Source: Zoogloea sp. (GTDB lineage Bacteria; Pseudomonadota; Gammaproteobacteria; Burkholderiales; Rhodocyclaceae). From it: a stretch of 64,000 nucleotides of DNA. Location of the stretch: NCBI GenBank assembly GCA_016703645.1, contig JADJBR010000010.1:659514-723513 (forward strand). Direction: 5' to 3'. Position 1 is the stretch's first letter; each line of letters starts with the position of its first letter. A program made the position numbers and the translations under genes. Under the pieces are notes generated by a model. It ran no database searches. It had not been told where the DNA came from and saw only the letters and a list, made by a program, of their open reading frames with translations. Shown one piece after another: positions 56,530-64,000 of this stretch.

Positions 56530-57818
56530 TCAGGCGATGGCCTCGCCGTGTTCGCTCAGGTCGAGCCCGTCGGTCTCGGTACGTACCCCCACGCAGGCCC
56601 ACCAGTCGGTCTATCACCATCAGCACAACCAAGGTCATGCCGCCGCTGTACCAGGGTCGCACCGATCCCGGCCACTGGGCCAGGTGTCGCCGCGCACACC
56701 GCCGATGGCCGGGCTGGCCAGCCAGCCCGTGAGCAGGGCGCCGATGATACCGCCGACGCCGTGGATGCCGAAGGCGTCGAGGGCGTCGTCACAGCGCAGC
56801 AGACGCTTCAGCACCGTGGCGCCGAGGTAGCAGCCCACCCCTGCGACAGCGCCGATCAGCAAGGCCGACGCAGGCGTGATGAAACCCGAGGCCGGCGTCA
56901 CCGCCACCAGCCCGCCCACCGCGCCGGAAACCAGCCCCAGGGCACTGGGACGGCCGCGGAGCAGCCATTCGCTACCCATCCACGCGACGGCCGCCGTGGC
57001 CGCCGCCAGCTGGGTGACCAGCATGGCCATGCCCGCCCGGCCATCGGCGGCGAGGCCAGACCCGGCATTGAACCCGAACCAGCCCACCCACAACAGAGCC
57101 GCCCCGGTCAGGGGTCAGGGCCAGGTTGTAGGGGTCATGGGCTGACGCCCGTAGCCGTTGCGCGGGCCGACATACAGGGCGCACACCAGCCCGGCCACGC
57201 CCGCGTTGATATGCACCACCGTGCCACCGCGGCGTAATCGAGCGCCCCCAGCACGGCCAGCCAACCGTCCGGCGCCCACACCCAATGGGCCACCGGGGCA
57301 TAAACCAGCACCGACCACAGGGCTGCAAACATCAGCACCGCGGCAAACTTCATGCGCTCGGCAAAAGCCCCCGGCACCAGCGCGGTGGTGATGATGGCGA
57401 AACTGAGCTGAAACATGGCGAACACCGACTCCGGAACCCCGCCGCTCAAGGCGGTCAGGCCCAATCCGTCGAGAAACAGGCGGTCCAGCCCGCCCACGAA
57501 AGCAGACCCCGGACGCATCGCGAGGCTGTAGCCGACGAGGCACCAGGTCAGGGTCACCACCGCGGCGATGGCAATGGTCTGGGTCATGGTGGCGAGCACG
57601 TTCTTGCGCCGCACCATGCCACCGTAGAACAAGGCCAGGCCCGGCAGGGTCATCAGCAGCACCAGGGCCGTGGCCACCAGCACCCAGGCCGTGTGGCCGG
57701 AATCCGCCGCGCGGGCGGCGGCCCCACCGTCGGCGAGGGCCGCGAAAGGCAGGAACAGGGCACCCAGGGACATGACGGGCGCGATACGAACGGAACCGGA
57801 ACAGCGGCTTCCTGGCAT
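56530..57818 (-). pseudogene. amt: Ammonium transporter Amt, frameshifted
   Basis: The pieces form a complete Amt/AmtB channel: signal-like N-terminus (MSLGALFLPFAALADGG), GLALFYGGMVRRKN, AVVTLTWCLVGYSLAM, FAMFQLSFAIITTALVPGAFAERMKF, GGTVVHINAGVAGLV (the pore histidine), VGWFGFNAGSGLAADG, GFITPASALLIG and FGIHGVGGIIGALLTG (the second pore histidine). The frame breaks at about 57230, 57140, 57112, 56686 and once more near the C-terminus, each consistent with one gained or lost base. The corrected C-terminus ends TDGLDLSEHGEAIA. Amt conducts ammonium into the cell. Because all functional residues persist, sequencing error is the likeliest cause. Confidence 0.85.
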
Positions 57819-58075
57819 GGGGGCTCTCTGAAAGGTGACACACGCCTCTGACGGGCGGATGTGCACCCGCAGCAAATCCTGTGCCGGGCGAAAACCCCGG
57901 TAAAACCCCTGCAGCGGCACCAGACGCGCCCAAGCCTGGCCCACTCTCGCCCTGCCAGGCACCAAGTCGGTGCTCCGATCAAGGGCATGTCCGTGACCGA
58001 CACTCGATAGGCGACTGAAGTCGCCTCTACACTTCGCCCCACGGCACAGCGCCTCTGCAGGAAAGGCCACACCAA

Positions 58076-58094
58076 CCGTTGATCACCTGCATTT
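58076..58094 (+). repeat. 19-bp direct repeat, copy 2
   Basis: Identical to 55731-55749 (ccgttgatcacctgcattt). Confidence 0.7.
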
Positions 58095-58099
58095 CCAGC

Positions 58100-58138
58100 C
58101 CCCCCCACAAACAACAAGCCCGGCATCGCGCCGGGCTT
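58100..58138 (-). terminator. Terminator of norCB
   Basis: On the minus strand a perfect 9-bp stem (aagcccggc/gccgggctt, 58116-58124 and 58130-58138) is followed by a T-rich GTTGTTTG tract, 26 bp after the norB stop. Confidence 0.82.
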
Positions 58139-58163
58139 GAGGGTATTGCGACGGTCAGGTGTT

Positions 58164-59474
<1,311 letters not shown>

Positions 59475-59900
59475 TTAGCCTTCGATGTTGGGCGGCCAGT
59501 TGGCAGTGTTGATCTCGGACGAGTACTTGAGGAACTCGACGAGGTCATTGAGCTGCTGTTCCGTCAGATGGAAGTTGGGCATCTGCCGACGACCCGGTGT
59601 GCCGGTGGGCTGGGACTGGATCCAGGCCTTGATGAACTCAGGCCCGCGGCGCTTGTAGACGTTGCCCAGTTCCGGGGCGAAGTAGGCGCCCTCACCCATC
59701 AGGGTGTGGCAACCGATGCAGTTGTTAACCTCCCACACCTTCTTGCCGGCGATGACCGACGGCGTGAGGTTGGCGTGGTTGTCCCGCTTGGGAATGGCCT
59801 GCATCGAGTCGAAGGTCAGCGCGAGGAACAGGAGCGCAAAGAAAACGGTGCCCCCGAAGAAGATGTTTCGCGCCATGGATTTTGTGAATGTCCCGCTCAT
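59475..59900 (-). CDS. norC: Nitric oxide reductase subunit C (cytochrome c)
   Basis: A 141-residue membrane-anchored cytochrome c. An N-terminal helix (about 12-30, IFFGGTVFFALLFLALTF) is followed by a periplasmic domain with heme site CIGCH (61-65) and candidate distal methionine in GRRQMPNF. It also has VIAGKKVWEVNN and GEGAYFAPELGNVYKRRG, NorC hallmarks. It passes electrons to NorB. AGGAGG lies 4 nt before the ATG at 59900. It is the one intact gene in this otherwise frameshifted region. A candidate FNR/DNR box lies 70 bp upstream. Confidence 0.95.
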   Translation of the reverse strand: MSGTFTKSMARNIFFGGTVFFALLFLALTFDSMQAIPKRDNHANLTPSVIAGKKVWEVNNCIGCHTLMGEGAYFAPELGNVYKRRGPEFIKAWIQSQPTGTPGRRQMPNFHLTEQQLNDLVEFLKYSSEINTANWPPNIEG

Positions 59901-59969
59901 GGAACCTCCTGGATGGCTTCGCTGCACGGCGCAGCTTGGGGCGGATGTTCCGGATCGGGGGTGGCGTCC

Positions 59970-59983
59970 TTGACTGCGGTCAA
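59970..59983 (-). promoter_or_regulatory. FNR/DNR-type box upstream of norCB
   Basis: TTGAC-TGCG-GTCAA is a perfect palindrome of the CRP/FNR nitric-oxide and anaerobic regulator type (consensus TTGAT-N4-ATCAA). Placed at -41.5 it would give transcription start near 59935, 35 nt before norC. It overlaps the end of the upstream kinase gene. Confidence 0.7.
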
Positions 59984-62050
59984 GGTGGCCGGGCAGGTGG
60001 CCCGGGCGCCACTTCAGTGGCTGGCGGGGGCGCCTTCAGCCAGTGCAGGACAGCAGCGAAGAGCACTTCGGATTGACGGGCTGGCAACAAAATCGTCCAT
60101 GCCGGCCTCAAGGCAGCAGGCACGATCCTCGCTGAAGGCATTGGCGGTCATGGCGATGATGGTACCGCCCCGCCGCCGGGCAAGCCGCCGCGTATCCGCC
60201 GGGTGGCCTCGAGACCATCCATGTTGGGCATCTGCACGTCCATCAGGATCAGGTCATAGGCCTGGCTGCCGACCCTCTCGAGGGCCTGGAGCCCATCTTC
60301 GGCGCAGTCCACCATGAGACCGGCATAGGCCAGCATTGTCGAGGCGATCTCCCGGTTGATGGGTTCATCTTCCACCAACAGGATCCGACGCCCGGCGTAG
60401 TCCCGCACGAGGGCGGCCTCCGCTTGGCTTGGCTGGGACGAGGACGCGCTGGCTCGACGATGCGCCGACGCACGAAACGGGCCAGAACCAGAAAGTACTG
60501 CCGCACCCCATCGTGCTTTCGGCCCCGGCCGTGCCCCCCCATCTGCTCGGCAAGCTTGCGCGTGATCGCCAGGCCAAGCCCGGTGCCCCATGCTTGCGGG
60601 TCATGGTGTTGTCGGCCTGCTCAAAGGGGCGCGAACAGGCGTGGCAAGGCCTCGGCAGCGATGCCCACCCGGTGTCCTCGACCTCGAAACGCAGCAGCGC
60701 GCTGTCGGCGGTGGCCTCGACTACGCCGATCCGCAGGGTCACGCTGCCCGACTCGGTAAACCTGACGGCGTTGGTGGCGTAGCTGAGCAAGGCCTGCTGC
60801 ACGGCTGTCGGGTCACCGACCAGATCGTCCGGCAGTGCCCCCAAGCACCGCACTTTCGGGAGCTGCCGGGCCTGGGCACGGCCCTGCAGCATGGATACGA
60901 CGTTGTCGGCGATGACACTGAGCCGCACGGGGGACTCGGCCAGACAGCCTTTGCCGGCCTCGATCTTGGAAAGCTCCAGCACGGCATTGACGATGTTGAG
61001 CAGATGCTCCCCCCCCACCAGCTTGTCGAGCTGCGCCCGCTGCTGATCGCTCAGGCCACCCCGCCGGATGAGATAGGCCATCCCGGTGATGGCATTGATC
61101 GGCGTCCTGATCTCGTGACTCATGTTGGCCAGAAAGGCGCTCTTCGCCACGTTGGCGGCCTCGGCCGCCCCCCTTGGCACGGGACAGTTCGGCAGTGCGG
61201 GCATCCACCAGTTGCTCCAGGCGGTCCCGGTGGCGCGCCAGCTCTTCCTGGGCGGCCTTGCTGAGGGTGATGTCGCGGGTGATCGAGAGCAGGCAGGGCA
61301 CGCCATTGAACTCCATCGGCGATACCGAGAACATGCCCCAGAAGATCTCTCCGTTCTTCTTGCGGAAGCGCGCTTCGGGAGCTGCAGCCGGGCATGGCTG
61401 GCACGCAGTTCTCGCTGAAGCGCCGCCGGTCATCCGGATCCGCCCAGATGCCCAAATCCAGCGAACTGCGGCCGACGAGCTCATCCCGGGCATAACCGGT
61501 GATGTCGAGGAAGGCCTGATTGACGTCCAGATACACCCCATTCGCCAGGGTCGTCACGGCAATGGCGTCCAGGGTCGTCTGGAAGGCCGTGCGATAGCGC
61601 CGTTCGCTGTCGGCCTGGGCCACCTGGAACTGGATGATGTCGGAGACGTCGCGGAAGTACCACACCCGCCCCGGCGCCCCCGCCCACTTGGCCCAGTGCC
61701 GTGGAGTGGCTCCTCAGGGTACGGCCGTCCAGCAGGAGAATATCGCTGATGTCCTCCCGCCACGGCTCCGCATCGAGACGGCCGACCCGGGCGCCGCGAA
61801 GCGATCAGGATCGGCCACCCGCAATAGGATCTGCGCCACCAGCGCGGTCTCCGGGGTACCTGACGGGGCGTCCAGCGCGCCGACCGGCTGGGGAATGCCC
61901 CATACGGTAAAGAAGCGTTCGTTCACCGAAACGACCCTTCGCTCCGGGTCCACGGCCAGGATACCGTCGGGCATGCCGTCGAGAATGGCCCGCTGCAAAG
62001 GCCTGCCGCGCCATTCCCGTCTTCGCGCTCCCGTTGTCCATCTCAACCAT
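59980..62050 (-). pseudogene. PAS-PAS hybrid histidine kinase with receiver domain, frameshifted
   Basis: The pieces form one long hybrid kinase. A short N-terminus (MVEMDNGSAKTGMARQ) leads to a PAS domain (ILDGMPDGILAVDPERRVVSVNERFF), a second PAS domain (TTLDAIAVTTLANGVYLDVNQAFLD), the H-box AFLANMSHEIRTPINAITGM, an ATPase domain (SYATNAVRFTESGSVTLRIG, FEVEDTG) and a receiver domain (RRILLVEDEPINREIA, LILMDVQMPNMDG). The frame shifts many times, each consistent with a one-base indel. No membrane segment is seen. It ends within the norC promoter region. Signal and target are unknown; neighbouring norCB is a possible but unproven connection. Confidence 0.75.
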
Positions 62051-62150
62051 ACGCACCCCAGATTTTCGGCCGCACCACCGACATCACGACAGTGAGCTTA
62101 CTCCGAGCCACGCTATCTGGCACGCCGCAGAGTGGTCAGGACGTTTGCAT

Positions 62151-64000
62151 CTATGTACCCATGCCGCCTCCGCGACGGACGCGAAACCGCCCGGTCAGTC
62201 CGAGCAGTGTCGCCGCCTGCTGTCTGAGCACAACCGATGCGTTGGCGCAGACTTCCGCATCCCCGCTGTTGCGCTGGGTGACCGCATCAATCTGACCCAG
62301 CCCCACCGCAACCTCGAGAAGCCGGTAGCCTGTTGCCGGGACGTGGCCGAGATCTCCGACAACAAGGTGGAAACCCGGGTCGTGGAACTCAGAATCTCGG
62401 TCAGTGCGCTCGCCGTCGTGTTGGCAATGGCGGCCCCCTGGCGGTCTTCCGTGGAGCCTTCGATCAGGCTGGCGGCCTTCTTGGCCGCCTCGGCACTACG
62501 GTTGGCAAGGTTGCGCATCATCGGCAACGACGGCAAAACCCCGCCCCTGCTCACCGGCCCGCGCCGCTTCAATGGCCGCGTTGAGTGCCAGCAGATTGGT
62601 CTGCTCGGTGATCTCCGTCGATCCATGGATGATCTCGGTGATGCTGGCGTCGGCCTGCTGGATCTCGCCCATGGAGCGGACCATCTGCCGGATGTGTTCG
62701 CTGACACTTACCGCGACAGCCTTTGCCGACTGGGACAGGTCATCAGCCATACCGGCATTCTGGGCATTCTGCTTGGTGTTCGCGGCCATCTTCTGCACGG
62801 TCGCCCCTGATTTCCGTTACCGAAGCCGCGGAAGCCGCAGCCCCCTCCGACAGACCCAGGCTCAGATCCGGGACCTGCTCGGCGCTGGTGGTGATTTTCC
62901 TTTGATCCGCGCTGCAAACGGCTGACGACATCGTTCAGATTGTCCACCATGCGTTGCAAGGCAATGCCAAGCGCCGATCACTCCGAAGCCAACTCGATCT
63001 GGATGTCAAGGTCGCCCTGGGAGATCCGGTCGGCAATGTCCGCCTGCAACTGCAACCGCGCACCATCTCATTCAGCGCAACGGCAAGCCTGCCCACTTCG
63101 TCGTCATTCTGGTAGGCCATGCGCCGGAAAATCCCCAGGCGAATGGTGTTGGCCAAACGCTCGGCCTCCTGGATCGGCCGGCTCAAGGAGCCCGCAGCAA
63201 ACCACAGGAAACTCGTTCCGGCACATGCCACGATGACCCCACCACCACCTGCCACCATACCGCGCTACGCGAGCGATCGGCCAGATCCCGATCCAGGGGG
63301 ATGGGCATCGGCGAGTACCACATCAGGACCTTGATCATCACCGACCAGGGCTTGCCCGTGCGGCTAAGGGCGACAGCCAGCGCTCGTGATCTGCCCTCTT
63401 GCCTGATCAAGGGAAGCCATGGGTCGCCCCCCCTGTATCTCGCTCAAAAGCGTCTGGGCGATAGCGCCGGGCACCGCCTCGGCAAGGGGCTTGCCGATCA
63501 GCTCGGGCTTCTCGCTGTCAGCCACGATCAAGCCCATGTTGCTGACAATGATGACCTCAGCCTTGCCGCCGAAGAGCCCGCGATCCGCCTGCAGGAGAGC
63601 TCCTGCACGGAAATCGAGGTTGTAGTCCGTCCCGGCCACTCCAAGGAACTTGCCATTCACTACGATCGGCACCGACAGCGTCGTCAGCCAAACCTGCTTG
63701 CCCTGGACGATATAGGGAAAGGGATCGAGCACACTCTCCTTGCCTGTATCCCGGGGGCCGATATACCAGCTCCCTTCAGCACCCCGTTTGGATGCTTGTC
63801 CATGGTGTCGTACTCGACCAGGGCTGGACGGCTATGTTGCCTTTCGCGTCCCGGTTCCAATAGGGCGGGAATCGACTGGTGCGCGCATTGTTGCCATCCC
63901 GCCCTGTACGGAACTGGTCGTCACGACCATCAAGGGCGTCCGCCTCCCAGCACGAATAGGTTCCGTTGAATTCAGGGTTGTGCTGCAGCACATTGAGGAG
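62151..64000 (-). pseudogene. Methyl-accepting chemotaxis protein with dCache domain, partial and frameshifted
   Basis: The gene runs off the right edge, so its start is missing. From the N-terminal side one sees a dCache-type periplasmic sensor (FPYIVQGKQVWLTTLSVPIV, NGKFLGVAGTDYNLDF), a membrane segment (GGGGVIVACAGTSFLWFAAG), a HAMP domain (SRPIQEAERLANTI, DDEVGRLAVALNEM) and the signalling tip region ([32 protein letters not shown]). The corrected C-terminus ends at a stop at 62151. Several one-base frameshifts break it. It would tune flagellar motors through CheA/CheW. The ligand is unknown; dCache sensors often bind amino acids or organic acids. Confidence 0.78.

Larger units (their letters stand above)
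57819..58163. other. Intergenic region between amt and norB (345 bp)
   Basis: It holds the amt promoter region, the second copy of the 19-bp direct repeat (58076-58094) and the norB terminator (58116-58138). No further gene or RNA is recognised. Confidence 0.5.

Overview
The window is about 65% GC and reads as a chromosome segment of a betaproteobacterium, most likely Rhodocyclales (Azospira/Dechlorosoma-like; inferred from gene content, not from a search). Supporting signs are two infA genes with basic tails, a DksA lacking the zinc-finger cysteines, a RegB/RegA redox pair, a phasin, an acetate permease, nitric oxide reductase genes with FNR-type boxes, and an S-adenosylhomocysteine (SAH) riboswitch upstream of metH. 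There is no prophage, CRISPR array or rRNA. One degraded IS110-family element lies at 54.2-55.2 kb.

Layout. 0-12.5 kb: end of actP; cspA, infA and a methyltransferase; a solute-binding protein and a glycine-zipper lipoprotein; regB-regA-hslR; a TIR-domain membrane protein coupled to an OmpA-type lipoprotein; an AEC transporter; hslVU behind a near-perfect heat-shock promoter. 12.6-18.6 kb: a zinc-type cluster on the minus strand (dksA, G3E GTPase, DUF2946-like protein, outer-membrane porin, ZnuA/ZnuC/ZnuB-like ABC importer). 18.6-26.6 kb: ybgC-tolQRAB-pal-cpoB, queE, queC, a thiosulfate-type transporter and two tRNA-Lys genes. 26.8-34.7 kb: second infA, phasin, SMUG1-type uracil-DNA glycosylase, AmpG, a diguanylate cyclase, norEFQ and a metzincin-like protease. 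34.7-40.8 kb: a type III-like restriction-modification operon with a PemK/MazF-like gene between res and mod. 40.9-44.8 kb: metH with its SAH riboswitch. 45.3-53.8 kb: a DUF805-glutaredoxin fusion, then a coupled lipid-enzyme cassette resembling E. coli ynbABCD with an added acyltransferase and a two-domain kinase. 53.8-56.2 kb: IS110 remnant between inverted repeats. 56.2-64 kb: amt, norB, norC, a hybrid histidine kinase and a chemotaxis receptor.

How the genes work together. The Tol-Pal block serves envelope constriction and lipoprotein-peptidoglycan linkage. NorE/F/Q should mature the NorCB nitric oxide reductase 25 kb away, and both loci carry candidate FNR/DNR boxes. The zinc cluster combines import (porin and ABC importer), a COG0523 GTPase and a zinc-independent DksA. 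In metH a strong promoter, SAH aptamer and terminator sit in a row, so SAH build-up should switch on methionine synthase.

Sequence quality. metH carries one apparent base insertion. From about 51.8 kb onward most long genes (ynbB, transposase, amt, norB, hybrid kinase, chemoreceptor) are broken by single-base indels. This looks more like sequencing or assembly error than gene decay, though norB also lacks a conserved internal segment. The strongest candidates for undescribed biology are the TIR/OmpA pair (6.0-8.1 kb), the res-mazF-mod operon, and the lipid cassette.
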